Origin: Lentzea kentuckyensis | GTDB taxonomy: Bacteria > Actinomycetota > Actinomycetes > Mycobacteriales > Pseudonocardiaceae | Length of the DNA stretch: 64,000 nt | Assembly (NCBI RefSeq): GCF_002150765.1 | Contig: NZ_MUYM01000102.1 | Span: 18,711 to 82,710, forward strand | Reading direction: 5' to 3' | Shown here: positions 18,938-27,871 of the stretch, in pieces | Numbering within the stretch: position 1 is the stretch's first letter | Layout: each line of letters opens with the position of its first letter | Made by a program: the position numbers and the translations under genes | Notes under the pieces: model-generated | Database searches by the model: none | Told to the model about the DNA's origin: nothing | The model's input: only the letters and a program-made list of their open reading frames with translations

Positions 18938-21151
18938 ATGACCTGTGACAACGAAGTCCCGGTCCCCGAAACCCGGGTCCCCGTGCGTCGTCGGCAGTTC
19001 CTCGCGTTTCTGGTAGCCGCTCCGGTGCTCACCGTCGCGGTGCCCGGTACCGCGGAGGCCGTCGTTCCGACGCTGCCGCAACCGGCCGAGATCATGGATC
19101 TCGGCGACATCCTCATCCTGGCCGGAACCCCGACCGAGGGCGCGCTCGCCGTGCTCAGCGTCGGCGAGGACGGCGTCGTCACCCTCGAACTGCCCCGCGC
19201 CGAGGTCGGCCAGGGCATCACCACGGCCACCGCGATGCTCGTCGCGGAGGAGCTCGACCTGCCGTTGGACCGCGTGCGCGTGGTGCTGGCGGACGCGCGC
19301 TCCGAGCTGCTGTTCAACCAGCTCACCGGTGGTTCGAACACGATCCGGTCGGTGTACGGGCCGGTCCGTTCCGCGGCGGCGGCCGTGCGGGCCAGGCTGG
19401 TCGCGGCGGCTGCTCAGGAGTACGGCGCGGCCGTCGGCCAACTGTCCACTCGCGACGGTGGGGTGGTGCTGCCGGACGGACGGTTCATCGCCTACGGGTT
19501 GTTGACCTCCGCGGCCGCTCAGCTGACCGGAGTCTTTTCCGCACAACCGAAGCCCGCGTCGGAACACCGGCTCGTCGGCACGCCGCAGTCGCGCATCGAC
19601 GCCCGTGCGATGGTCACCGGTCAGTTCAAGTACACGCTCGACCACGACGTGCCGGGAGCGATGCCGACGGTCGTGCGCCGGCCGCCGACGATCAACGGCA
19701 CGGTCAGGTCGGTGGATTCGGCTGCCGCGCGGTCGATGCCGGGCGTGCTCGCCGTCGCTGTCGTGCCGACGGGCGTCGCGGTGGTCGCGGAGACGTTCGG
19801 GCAGGCGATGGCCGCTCGGGACGCGCTGAAGGTCACCTGGCATCCCGGCACGATCGATGCCCTGTCGGACAAGGACATCCGGGCGAAGTTGCGGGCCGCG
19901 GCGTTGCCGTTCGTGGTGCCGCCGTTGCTGACCCAGCACGTGGACATGGAGTTCGACTTCGCGTTCGTCAGCCACGCGCCGATGGAGACGAACTCGGCGA
20001 TCGCGGACGTCCGGGACGATCGCGCCGAGATCTGGGCCGGGCTGAAGTCGCCGATCGTGGCGCGTCAGACGATCGCCTCGGTGCTCGGACTGCCGGAGGC
20101 CGCGGTGACCGTGCACGTGATGCAGGGTGGCGGGTCGTTCGGGCGCCGGTTGTTCTTCGACGCCGCCATCGAGGCCGCGCAGATCTCCCGGGCGTTGCGG
20201 CGGCCGGTGAAGTTGATGTGGTCGCGCACCGACGACATGCGGCACGGGCGGGCTCGTGCGGCCAGTCATCACAAGCTGCGGGCCACGTTCGGGCTCGGCA
20301 ACGTGCTGACGTTCGAGCACCGGGTGGCGTCCGTCGAGACCGACTTCCGGCACGGGCTCGGGGAGATCCTCACCGCCACCGCGGCTTCGTTGCCGGTGGG
20401 CGGGAACCTTTCCTTCGCGCAGACGGTGTTCCTGACCACCTGCAAGGTGCCGTACAACTTCGGGGTGGTGACCTCGTTGCTCAACGAGGTGCCGCTGCGG
20501 ATGCACACCGGGTCGTGGCGGTCCGTCTACTCGGCGAACACCCGTGGCGCGGAGGAGATCCTGGTCGACCAGCTGGCGGCCCGGATGGGCAAGGACCCGG
20601 TCGCGTTCCGGCGGGAGCACCTGAAGAGCGCTCGTCAGCGGGCGGTGCTGGACAAGGCGGCCGCGCTGGGCGAGTGGGGGCGGCCGATGCCTCGTGGGTT
20701 CGCGCAGGGTGTCGCGTTCCACGACGAGTACAAGTCGTGCACGGCCTGTCTGGTGGAGATCGATGCCCGCGATCCGCAGAACCCCAGGGTGGTCAAGGCG
20801 GTGATCGTGGTCGACGTCGGACGGCCGGTGAACCCGCGTGGGCTCGAGGCGCAGATGCTGGGTGGGCTCACCGATGCCATCTCCACGACCTTGCGGGCCG
20901 GCCTGCACATCGACCGCGGGTTGCCGTTGGAGGGGTCGTACTCGCAGTTCCACTATGCGCGGCAGAAGGACGCGCCGCTGGACGTGCGGGTGCACGTGAT
21001 GCCGGCCACTGGTGAGCCCGGCGGTGCGGGAGAGCTGGGAGTGCCCGCTGCCGTCGGGGCGATCGCCAACGCCTACGCGCGGGCCACCGGCGTGGTTCCG
21101 CGCAGCTTCCCGATCATCTTCCCCGTCGATTTCGAGCCGTTCCCGCGCTGA
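18938..21151 (+). CDS. Molybdopterin-binding large subunit, isoquinoline 1-oxidoreductase beta-like (IorB), Tat-exported
   Basis: A 737-residue protein with a twin-arginine signal (RRRQFLAFLVAAP, ~17-29). It has the duplicated aldehyde-oxidase/xanthine-dehydrogenase molybdopterin fold: EVGQGITTATAMLVAEELD early and VMQGGGSFGRRLFFDAA (GGGSFGRR, cofactor loop) in the middle. The C-terminal GEPGGAGELGVPA contains the catalytic glutamate. In IorAB-type enzymes this subunit pairs with a small 2Fe-2S subunit to hydroxylate N-heterocycles or oxidise aldehydes, passing electrons to a membrane chain. The small subunit is encoded 12 bp downstream. Substrate is unknown. Confidence 0.85.
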   Translation: MTCDNEVPVPETRVPVRRRQFLAFLVAAPVLTVAVPGTAEAVVPTLPQPAEIMDLGDILILAGTPTEGALAVLSVGEDGVVTLELPRAEVGQGITTATAMLVAEELDLPLDRVRVVLADARSELLFNQLTGGSNTIRSVYGPVRSAAAAVRARLVAAAAQEYGAAVGQLSTRDGGVVLPDGRFIAYGLLTSAAAQLTGVFSAQPKPASEHRLVGTPQSRIDARAMVTGQFKYTLDHDVPGAMPTVVRRPPTINGTVRSVDSAAARSMPGVLAVAVVPTGVAVVAETFGQAMAARDALKVTWHPGTIDALSDKDIRAKLRAAALPFVVPPLLTQHVDMEFDFAFVSHAPMETNSAIADVRDDRAEIWAGLKSPIVARQTIASVLGLPEAAVTVHVMQGGGSFGRRLFFDAAIEAAQISRALRRPVKLMWSRTDDMRHGRARAASHHKLRATFGLGNVLTFEHRVASVETDFRHGLGEILTATAASLPVGGNLSFAQTVFLTTCKVPYNFGVVTSLLNEVPLRMHTGSWRSVYSANTRGAEEILVDQLAARMGKDPVAFRREHLKSARQRAVLDKAAALGEWGRPMPRGFAQGVAFHDEYKSCTACLVEIDARDPQNPRVVKAVIVVDVGRPVNPRGLEAQMLGGLTDAISTTLRAGLHIDRGLPLEGSYSQFHYARQKDAPLDVRVHVMPATGEPGGAGELGVPAAVGAIANAYARATGVVPRSFPIIFPVDFEPFPR

Positions 21152-21163
21152 AGGAGCGTCCCT

Positions 21164-21619
21164 GTGCCTACCTACACGTTCGTCGTCAACGGGAAGCCGG
21201 TCTCGGTCGAGGCTCCTGCGGACCTGGCCCTGCTCTGGGTGCTGCGGGACAAGCTCGGGGTGCGCGGGCCCAAGTTCGGCTGCGGCATCGGTGTGTGCCG
21301 CGCCTGCACGTCCCACCTCGACGGCGCCGAGGTCCAGCCTTGCGTCACGCCGGTGTCGTCCTGTGCCGGGAAGACCGTCACCACCATCGAGGGGCTGGCT
21401 TCCGGGGACGAGTTGCATCCGGTCCAGGAGGCCTGGCTGGAACAGGACGTCGCCCAGTGCGGGTACTGCCAGCCCGGGCAGATCATGGCCGCGGTGGCGC
21501 TGTTGAACTCCGTCGGTGAACCCAGCGACGAGGACATCGACCGAATCGCGAACGTTTGCCGTTGTGGGACCTATTTCCGGATTCGGCAGGCGATCAAGTC
21601 CGCCGCGGCGAAGATGTGA
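21164..21619 (+). CDS. (2Fe-2S)-binding small subunit (IorA-like)
   Basis: A 151-residue ferredoxin-type protein. The plant-type 2Fe-2S ligands are in GCGIGVCRACTSHLDG (~39-54) with a further Cys in QPCVT. The second, helical 2Fe-2S domain has CGYCQPGQ (~98-105) and VCRCGTYFRI (~130-139). It transfers electrons from the molybdenum centre of the IorB-like subunit encoded immediately upstream. The GTG start follows an AAGGAG site 9 bases upstream. The large subunit comes first here. Confidence 0.88.
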   Translation: MPTYTFVVNGKPVSVEAPADLALLWVLRDKLGVRGPKFGCGIGVCRACTSHLDGAEVQPCVTPVSSCAGKTVTTIEGLASGDELHPVQEAWLEQDVAQCGYCQPGQIMAAVALLNSVGEPSDEDIDRIANVCRCGTYFRIRQAIKSAAAKM

Positions 21620-21680
21620 AGGCGCGGCGCGGGTTCTAGAGTTTCGGAGGTGAGCCGGGCCCGCCGGCGCAGGAGGATCC

Positions 21681-22922
21681 GTGCTGGCGCTGTCGGTGTT
21701 GTTGCTGGTGGCTGTGCTTGTTTGCGCGGTCGTCCGGCCGTGGGGATGGCCTGAGGCGGCGGTCGCGGTGCCAGCCGGGCTGCTCGTCGTGCTGGTCGGG
21801 GCGTTGCCGGTCGACCACGCGGTGGACGAGGCGGTGCGGCTGGGACCCGTGATCGGGTTCCTGGCCGCGATTCTGGTGCTGGCACAGCTTTGTGACGACG
21901 AAGGGCTGTTCCACGCCTGCGGAACCTGGATGGCGCGGGCGTCTGGTGGACGCCCGCGGACGTTGCTGGGCGGTGTGTTCGTTGCGGCGTCGGTGACCAC
22001 GGCGGTGCTGAGTCTGGATGCGACGGTCGTGTTGCTGACGCCGGTGGTGTTCGCGACGGCGGCTCAGCTCGGGGTTCGGCCCAAGCCGCACGTCTACGCG
22101 TGCACGCACCTGTCGAACAGCGCGTCGCTGTTGTTGCCGGTGTCCAATCTGACGAACCTGCTGGCGTTCGCGTCCAGCGGGCTGAGTTTCACCCGGTTCG
22201 CGGCTTTGATGGCGTTGCCTTGGGTGGTGGCGATCGCCGTTGAGTACGTGGTGTTCCGGTGGTTCTTCCGGACGGATCTGGACGCGCCGGTGCACGCGCC
22301 GGACGTGCGGCCGCCGAGTGAGTTGCCGGTGTTCGCCCTGGCGACGGTCGGGTTGACCTTGGTCGGGTTCGTGGTGGCGTCGGCCACCGGGATCGACCCG
22401 GCCTGGGCGGCTTGCGCGGGGGCGGTGGCCATGGCGGTGCGGGCGCTGGCACGGCGGCGGACGTCCGTGGTCAAGGTGGTGCGGGCGGCTTCGGTGCCGT
22501 TTCTCGCGTTCGTGCTCGGGCTCGGCCTGGTGGTGCGGGCGGTCGTCGACAACGGGTTGGACGACCTGTTGCGGCACGTGGTGCCCGGCGGGAACGGACT
22601 GCTGGCGTTGCTGGGGCTCGCGGCGGTGGCCGCGGTGCTGGCGAACGTGATCAACAACCTGCCCGCGGTGCTGGTGCTGTTGCCGTTGGTGGCACCGTTG
22701 GGCGCCGGGGCGGTGCTGGCGGTGTTGCTCGGGGTGAACCTGGGGCCGAACCTCACCTACGCGGGGTCGTTGGCCACGTTGTTGTGGCGGCGGATCGTGC
22801 ACGACCACGACACCGAGGTGAACCTGCCGGAGTTCACCAGGCTGGGGGTGCTCGCCGTGCCTGCCACGCTGGTCGGCGCGGTCGTGGCACTGTGGGCGTC
22901 TCTGCTCGTGATCGGAGGATGA
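21681..22922 (+). CDS. ArsB/NhaD (SLC13-like) family membrane transporter
   Basis: A 413-residue protein with about ten to eleven hydrophobic segments. Characteristic stretches are LSLDATVVLLTPVVFATA (~113-130), SNSASLLLPVSNLTNLLA (~147-164) and, after the pseudo-repeat, ANVINNLPAVLVLLPL (~326-341). These Asn/Ser-rich hairpins are the ion-transport fold of ArsB, NhaD and SLC13 carriers. Arsenite, Na+/H+ or a dicarboxylate are all possible, and no arsenic genes are near. It ends 3 bp before a UspA-like gene, so the two are co-transcribed. Confidence 0.75.
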   Translation: MLALSVLLLVAVLVCAVVRPWGWPEAAVAVPAGLLVVLVGALPVDHAVDEAVRLGPVIGFLAAILVLAQLCDDEGLFHACGTWMARASGGRPRTLLGGVFVAASVTTAVLSLDATVVLLTPVVFATAAQLGVRPKPHVYACTHLSNSASLLLPVSNLTNLLAFASSGLSFTRFAALMALPWVVAIAVEYVVFRWFFRTDLDAPVHAPDVRPPSELPVFALATVGLTLVGFVVASATGIDPAWAACAGAVAMAVRALARRRTSVVKVVRAASVPFLAFVLGLGLVVRAVVDNGLDDLLRHVVPGGNGLLALLGLAAVAAVLANVINNLPAVLVLLPLVAPLGAGAVLAVLLGVNLGPNLTYAGSLATLLWRRIVHDHDTEVNLPEFTRLGVLAVPATLVGAVVALWASLLVIGG

Positions 22923-22925
22923 CCG

Positions 22926-23360
22926 ATGACGGTGGTCGTGTGGGTCGCTGACGACACCTGGCAGGACTGCGTCGACGCGGCTCGGGGGTTTGGCGGGGAG
23001 GAGTTCCTGCTGCTGCACGTCAGTGATCACGACGTGCCCGGCGCGGCTCATGGCGCGTTCGCCGGGTTGTTCGGGCGGCATCCGTCCCGTGATCCCGGTA
23101 CGCGGCTGGACGGGCTGGCGGCGGACCACGCCGCGCGGTTGCTGGAGGCGGCCGCCGAACGGCTCGGGGTGCCGTGCACGACGTCGGCGCGGGTGGGGCG
23201 GGTGGAGCACGAAGTCGTTGCGGCTGCTCGGGAAGCGTCGCTGTTGGTCGTGTGCCGTGACGGCGACGTCAGTCATGCCGGGCCACGCAGTCTCGGGCCG
23301 GCGACCCGGTTCGTGGTGGATCACGCGACCTGCCCGGTGTTGCTGGTGTGGCCGACGTAG
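22926..23360 (+). CDS. UspA-like universal stress protein
   Basis: A 144-residue alpha/beta protein. The first strand (TVVVWVADD) and the last segment (LGPATRFVVDHATCPVLLVWP) match the UspA fold, with the final strand typical of the family. The ATP-binding G-2x-G-9x-G(S/T) loop is not clean, so nucleotide binding is uncertain. It starts 3 bp after the ArsB/SLC13-like transporter stop and may act as a regulatory partner of that transporter, as small Usp proteins do for other carriers. Confidence 0.65.
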   Translation: MTVVVWVADDTWQDCVDAARGFGGEEFLLLHVSDHDVPGAAHGAFAGLFGRHPSRDPGTRLDGLAADHAARLLEAAAERLGVPCTTSARVGRVEHEVVAAAREASLLVVCRDGDVSHAGPRSLGPATRFVVDHATCPVLLVWPT

Positions 23361-23435
23361 GTTCGTAAACGCAAACTTGCGTGCACGCACTTTTGTCTTC
23401 TAGTCTCGGGGCATCGAGACGGAGGGGGACTGCCC

Positions 23436-24422
23436 ATGCGTGCCAAGGGGATCGCGTACGACACCGGGTTCGTGCGTGGCGGGAAGATTTCGGTGCCGCG
23501 CTTCGACCTCGACGTGGTGCGGCGGGATCTGGCGGTGATCAGGGACGACCTGCACTGCAACGCCGTTCATCTCGTCGGGGGTGATCCGGAACGGCTGGAG
23601 CAGGCCGCTCGCATCGCGGCTGACCTGGGGCTGGAGGTCTGGTTCTCGCCGTATCCGCTGGAGCTGAAGCCGGACGAGATCCTGGAGCTGTTCACGGAGT
23701 GCGCGCGCCGGGCCGAACGCGTCCGGGCCGGCGGGGCCGAGGTGGTGTTCGTGACCGGGGTCGAGCTGAGCATCATGAACGACGGGTTCCTGGACGGCGA
23801 CGACGTCATGGACCGGGTGAGCCGGCTGCTGGGCAACGCCGAACGGATGGCGGAGGCCGCCGCGCGGCTCAACGAGTTCCTGGTGCGAGCGGTCGAGGTC
23901 GTGCGGGAGCACTTCCTCGGGAAGATCACGTACGCGTGCATCCCGTTCGAACGGGTGGACTGGAGCCTGTTCGACGTGATGTCGTTCGAGCTGATCCGGT
24001 CGGCCGAGGTGGCGGACCGGTATGCGGAGGGCATCCGAAGCGTGGTGGCGCAGGGGAAGCCGGTGGCCATCACCGGGTTCGGCACGGCCGCCTGGCGGGG
24101 CTCGGGCGCGGTGGCTCCGCGCAGCATGGAGATCGTCGAACTCGATGACACCGGGCTGCCGGTCCGGGTCAAGGACGGTTACGTCCGTGACGAGGAGGAG
24201 CAGGCCGTTTATCTGCGTGAGGTGCTGGAGATCTTTGAGGCGGAGGGCGTGGACGGCGCGTTCGTGTACATGTTCGCGCTCAGCAACTACCCGCATCGGC
24301 CGGACGACCCGAGCCGGGACGTCGACATGGCCGGTCCGGGCATCGTGAAGGTCTACGAGGACGGCAGCTGGGCACCCAAGGCCGCGTTCGGCGCGGTCGC
24401 GGAGGTCTACGCGCGGATCTGA
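23436..24422 (+). CDS. TIM-barrel glycoside-hydrolase-like protein (often annotated abortive infection protein)
   Basis: A 328-residue soluble protein beginning MRAKGIAYDTGF. Recurrent strand-helix units (NAVHLVGGD, LEVWFSPYPLE, AEVVFVTGVELSIMNDG, KITYACIPFERVDW, KPVAITGFGTAAW, GAFVYMFALSNYPH) indicate a TIM barrel of glycoside-hydrolase type. Acidic residues at strand ends (E in GVELS and the D/E-rich C-terminus) could be catalytic. Homologues in actinobacteria carry the label abortive infection protein without evidence that I know of. It stands alone with a GGAGGGGG site before its ATG. Substrate is unknown. Confidence 0.6.
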   Translation: MRAKGIAYDTGFVRGGKISVPRFDLDVVRRDLAVIRDDLHCNAVHLVGGDPERLEQAARIAADLGLEVWFSPYPLELKPDEILELFTECARRAERVRAGGAEVVFVTGVELSIMNDGFLDGDDVMDRVSRLLGNAERMAEAAARLNEFLVRAVEVVREHFLGKITYACIPFERVDWSLFDVMSFELIRSAEVADRYAEGIRSVVAQGKPVAITGFGTAAWRGSGAVAPRSMEIVELDDTGLPVRVKDGYVRDEEEQAVYLREVLEIFEAEGVDGAFVYMFALSNYPHRPDDPSRDVDMAGPGIVKVYEDGSWAPKAAFGAVAEVYARI

Positions 24423-24458
24423 AAACCACTTGGCGGCTTTGGAACAATTGTCCGCATC

Positions 24459-25253
24459 ATGAGCAGCAGGCTGCGAGCGATCGCCCGCGACACCGTCGAG
24501 ATCTCGGAGCGAGGTTCCTACTCCACCGGGTCGCGCGAGGTGCCGATCGCCGTCACCCCGGCGGTGTCCGGGACGCGGCTTCACCTTCCCGGGGACGCGT
24601 TGTCCTTGCCCGCACCGGGAGAGCCCCCGAAGGTGGACGTCACCAACGAGTCCACTTTGGAGGCGACTCGACGGCTCGGGGGCGACATCGCCTGCCTGGT
24701 CTTCGCTTCCGCGCGCAACCCCGGCGGTGGGTTCCTCAACGGGGCACAGGCTCAGGAGGAGAGCGTCGCGCGTTCGTCGGCGCTCTACCCCTGCCTGCTC
24801 GCGGCCGGCGACTTCTACCGGCACCACCGCGCGCACGACGACCTCACCTACAGCGACCGCGTCATCCACTCGCCTCGGGTGCCGGTCTTCCGCGACGACA
24901 AGGGAAACCTGCTGCCGGAGCCGTACGAGGTCTCGTTCCTGACCTCGGCGGCACCCAACCGGTCCGCGATCGTGCGCAACCAGCCCGAGCGTGCTGAAAG
25001 CATTCCCGCCGCGCTGCTGCAACGAGCCGTGCGGGTTCTGCACGTTGCGGCAACGCATGGCCACCGCCGGCTCGTGCTGGGCGCGTGGGGTTGCGGGGTC
25101 TTCGGCAACGACCCTGCTGTCGTTGCCGAGACCTTCCGGTTGGCGTTGCGGGACAATCCGTACTTCGACCACGTCGTGTTCGCGGTGCTGGACCGGCAGA
25201 AGGGCACGCCGACGCTGGCGGCCTTCGCCGAGGCGCTCACCCGACCTCGGTGA
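24459..25253 (+). CDS. TIGR02452 family PARG-like macrodomain protein
   Basis: A 264-residue protein with the bacterial PARG signature NPGGGFLNGAQAQEE (~87-101): the glycine loop followed by the QEE catalytic pair that removes ADP-ribose from proteins. GAWGCGVFGNDP (~209-220) is the second ligand-binding loop of the macrodomain. Length and layout match TIGR02452. It would act as a cytoplasmic poly/mono-ADP-ribose glycohydrolase. No ADP-ribosyltransferase is encoded nearby. Confidence 0.82.
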   Translation: MSSRLRAIARDTVEISERGSYSTGSREVPIAVTPAVSGTRLHLPGDALSLPAPGEPPKVDVTNESTLEATRRLGGDIACLVFASARNPGGGFLNGAQAQEESVARSSALYPCLLAAGDFYRHHRAHDDLTYSDRVIHSPRVPVFRDDKGNLLPEPYEVSFLTSAAPNRSAIVRNQPERAESIPAALLQRAVRVLHVAATHGHRRLVLGAWGCGVFGNDPAVVAETFRLALRDNPYFDHVVFAVLDRQKGTPTLAAFAEALTRPR

Positions 25254-25333
25254 ACCCGTCCGGGATCGAGGTCCTGAGCTGCGCCGTCCTGCACCGTGCG
25301 CACGTCGTCGAGCAGTTCGTTGTCAGACACCAT
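25237..25333 (-). pseudogene. Possible frameshifted small peptide gene
   Basis: On the minus strand ATG 25331-25333 has a GGAG site about nine bases upstream and encodes MVSDNELLDDVRTVQDGAAQ. After one frame change (near 25270) the other frame reads RTSIPDGFTEVG and stops at 25237-25239. The two halves join into a plausible ~35-residue peptide, suggesting a small gene broken by an indel. It overlaps the last bases of the PARG-like gene on the other strand. I do not know the family. Confidence 0.25.
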
Positions 25334-25452
25334 GAACGTTCTCCGTGATCTTGTCGCCCAGCAGGTGACATGGGTGACGTGCCTTTCTGGAGACCTGGCT
25401 CAGGCCTCTGACCTGCACTGAGCCAAAATGATGCCACGCTGAGCCAGATCTC

Positions 25453-25482
25453 CTTGCTGGTGGTGCCACCGTGTGCCATAGT
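25453..25482 (+). promoter_or_regulatory. Candidate leaderless promoter of the RHH regulator operon
   Basis: TTGCTG and CATAGT are 18 bases apart, and CATAGT is six bases before ATG 25489, the spacing of leaderless actinobacterial transcripts. No ribosome binding site precedes the ATG. Upstream lie two CTGAGCCA repeats and repeated TGATGCCA words (around 25420-25490), possible binding sites for the ribbon-helix-helix protein encoded just downstream. Confidence 0.4.
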
Positions 25483-25488
25483 GATGCC

Positions 25489-26013
25489 ATGGATCTGACC
25501 CCGTACGTGGCTTCCCTCGGTCGCGAACTGCTGACCGCCGTCGAGACGGGCGGTGACGAGGCCAACGCGCTCGTCGAGCGGTTGACCGTGTCGATGGAGT
25601 CGGCGATCCGGCTGGCGCTGCTCGAGGCGCTGTCCGCCGCCGCCGACGAGATCACCGCGGACCTGGCGCCGGACTCGGTGCAGGTGCTGCTGCGGGGCCG
25701 GGACCCCAAGTTCGTCGTGACGCGCCGGCCGGTCGAGCAGCAGCCAGCCGCCGTCGCGCCGGAGCCCGTCGCGGCACCCGCCGAGGACGTCGCGGCCGGC
25801 TACGAGGACGGCACCACCGTGCGGATCAACGTCCGCCTGCCCGAACCGCTCAAGGCGGCGATCGACGAGGCCGCGGCCAAGGAGGGCCGCTCGGTCAACG
25901 CGTGGCTGGTGCGGGCCGCGTCCGCCCAACTGGCGCCCAAGCGCGAGGCCGGCCCCGAAACGCTCATCGAGGGCATCACGGGCACCCAGCGTTTCGTCGG
26001 CTGGGTCCGCTAA
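25489..26013 (+). CDS. Ribbon-helix-helix DNA-binding protein (HicB/Arc-type)
   Basis: A 174-residue protein. The C-terminal third contains a ribbon-helix-helix motif: strand VRINVRLPEPLKAAIDEAA and helix KEGRSVNAWLVRAASAQL (~105-145). The N-terminal half is helical and acidic, and a Pro/Ala-rich linker lies between. It is often labelled HicB-like antitoxin, but no HicA toxin is present. Its usual neighbour in actinomycetes, a DUF4097 gene and DrrAB-like transporter, follows here, so it is more likely the operon's autoregulator. ATG 25489 is leaderless. Confidence 0.72.
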   Translation: MDLTPYVASLGRELLTAVETGGDEANALVERLTVSMESAIRLALLEALSAAADEITADLAPDSVQVLLRGRDPKFVVTRRPVEQQPAAVAPEPVAAPAEDVAAGYEDGTTVRINVRLPEPLKAAIDEAAAKEGRSVNAWLVRAASAQLAPKREAGPETLIEGITGTQRFVGWVR

Positions 26014-26082
26014 CCACACCCGTTCTTCTTCACGTCTCTGACCTGCGGAGACGTTCTTCCTGCACCTTCTGAGGGGACAGCC

Positions 26083-26925
26083 ATGCCTTCTTACGACACG
26101 CCAGAACCGATTTCCGTACTGCTCGACGTCTACGCGGGCTACGTCGAGATCGTCGCGAGCGACCGCACCGACACGAAGGTCGACGTGCGTCCTTCCGACC
26201 CGTCCGACTCCTCGGACGTCGAGGCCGCGCAGAAGACCCGCGTCGACTACAGCGACGGCACGCTGATGATCCGCGGGCCGAAGCGGACGGTCGACTTCTC
26301 GAAGAAGACCAGGTCGGTCGACATCGTGGTCGAGCTGCCCACCGGGTCCAAAGTGGACGCCGACGTGACGGCCGGCACGACCCGCACCTCCGGTGTGCTC
26401 GGCGTGACCGAGGTCGACATGTCCGCCGGCAACATCCACGTCGACCGGGCCGGCTCGCTGAAGGCGGACACCGGTGCCGGTGTGGTCCACGTCGGCGCGG
26501 TCAAGGGCAACGCCGAGGTCAAGACCGGCAGCGGGCACATCCGCATCGGCGCCGTCAACGGCTCGCTGGTCGTCAAGAACTCCAACGGACACATCGAGGT
26601 CGGCACGGTCGAAGGCGAGCTGCGGGCCCGTTCGGCCAACGGCGACATCAACGTCGAACGGGCCGCCGCTCTCGTGGAGGCCAAGACCGCCATGGGATCG
26701 ATCGGCATCGGCGAGGTCGTCCGCGACACCGTCTCGCTGAACACCGCGATGGGCGGCGTCGAGGTCGGGATCGCACAGGGCACCGCCGCGTGGATCGACG
26801 CCAAGACCAGCTTCGGCCGCGTCACCAACACGCTCGAGGGCAGCGACGGCCCCGGAAACGCCGCACAGACCGTCAAGGTCACCGCCCACACGTCCTTCGG
26901 CGACATCACCGTCCGCCGTGCCTGA
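26083..26925 (+). CDS. DUF4097 domain (putative adhesin-like beta-repeat) protein
   Basis: A 280-residue, beta-rich protein of repeating short strands with G-D/N turns (KTGSGHIRIGAV, KNSNGHIEVGTV, ARSANGDINVERA, HTSFGDITVRRA), the pattern of DUF4097. It lacks a signal peptide or membrane anchor, so it is probably cytoplasmic. Its role is unknown. It sits 69 bp after the ribbon-helix-helix gene and 10 bp before the ABC ATPase gene, inside the same transcription unit. Confidence 0.75.
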   Translation: MPSYDTPEPISVLLDVYAGYVEIVASDRTDTKVDVRPSDPSDSSDVEAAQKTRVDYSDGTLMIRGPKRTVDFSKKTRSVDIVVELPTGSKVDADVTAGTTRTSGVLGVTEVDMSAGNIHVDRAGSLKADTGAGVVHVGAVKGNAEVKTGSGHIRIGAVNGSLVVKNSNGHIEVGTVEGELRARSANGDINVERAAALVEAKTAMGSIGIGEVVRDTVSLNTAMGGVEVGIAQGTAAWIDAKTSFGRVTNTLEGSDGPGNAAQTVKVTAHTSFGDITVRRA

Positions 26926-26935
26926 GGGGAACTCC

Positions 26936-27871
26936 ATGAACGCGATCAAGGCCACCGGGCTGCGCAGGTCCTACGGCGACCACGATGTGCTCAAGGGCGT
27001 CGACATCAACGTCCAGCGCGGCACCGTCTTCTCCCTGCTCGGCGCGAACGGCGCCGGCAAGACCACCATGGTCAAGATCCTGTCCACGCTCATCAAGGCC
27101 CACGGCGGCAGCGCGTCCGTCGCCGGCCACGACGTGGCGAGTGATCCCGACGCGGTCCGCGCCGCGATCGGCGTCACCGGCCAGTTCTCCGCCATCGACA
27201 ACCTGATGACGGGCCGGGAGAACCTGAAGCTGATGGCCGACCTGCACCACCTCGGCCGGGCGGAGGGCAGGGCGAAGACCGAGCAACTGCTGGAGAGGTT
27301 CGACCTGGTCGACGCGGCGGACAAGTCCGCGCACACCTACTCCGGCGGCATGCGGCGCCGGCTCGACCTCGCCATGACGCTGGTGGGCTCGCCACAGGTG
27401 ATCTTCCTCGACGAACCGACGACGGGTCTCGACCCGCGCAGCCGGCGCGTCATGTGGGACATCGTGCGGCGGCTCGTGGCGGACGGCGTCACGATCTTCC
27501 TCACCACCCAGTACCTGGACGAGGCAGACGAGCTCGCCGACCGGATCGCGGTGCTGGACAAGGGAACGATCGTCGCCGAGGGCACCGCGGACGAGCTCAA
27601 GCGCCGCATCCCCGGCGGGCACGTGCTGCTGCAGTTCAGCGATCCCCGCCACCTGGAGAACGCCACGCGGGTCGTGGCCAACGCTTCTCGTGACGGTGAC
27701 TCGCTCGCGTTGCGGGTGCCGAACGACGGCAGCGTCCACGCGCTCAAGACTCTGCTCGACCGGCTCGACGACAACGCGGTCCTGGTCGACTCGATCAGCA
27801 CGCACACGCCCGACCTCGACGACGTCTTCCTCGCCCTCACCGGCGACTCCGAAAAGGTGAGCCAGCCATGA
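26936..27871 (+). CDS. DrrA-like ABC transporter ATP-binding protein
   Basis: A 311-residue ATPase with Walker A GANGAGKTT (~35), Q-loop TGQFSAIDNLMTGRENL, signature YSGGMRRRLDLAM (~135) and Walker B VIFLDEPTTGLDPRSR. The C-terminal ~80 residues are the DrrA-type extension (ELKRRIPGGHVLLQF, then HTPDLDDVFLALTG). ATG 26936 follows GAGGGGA. The family powers export of drugs or natural products (daunorubicin resistance type). Its stop overlaps the start of the permease gene (ATGA). Confidence 0.9.
   Translation: MNAIKATGLRRSYGDHDVLKGVDINVQRGTVFSLLGANGAGKTTMVKILSTLIKAHGGSASVAGHDVASDPDAVRAAIGVTGQFSAIDNLMTGRENLKLMADLHHLGRAEGRAKTEQLLERFDLVDAADKSAHTYSGGMRRRLDLAMTLVGSPQVIFLDEPTTGLDPRSRRVMWDIVRRLVADGVTIFLTTQYLDEADELADRIAVLDKGTIVAEGTADELKRRIPGGHVLLQFSDPRHLENATRVVANASRDGDSLALRVPNDGSVHALKTLLDRLDDNAVLVDSISTHTPDLDDVFLALTGDSEKVSQP

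Noticed and set aside
25489..26013. HicA/HicB toxin-antitoxin system
   Set aside because: Only a ribbon-helix-helix protein is present. No HicA-like double-stranded-RNA-binding toxin lies on either side.
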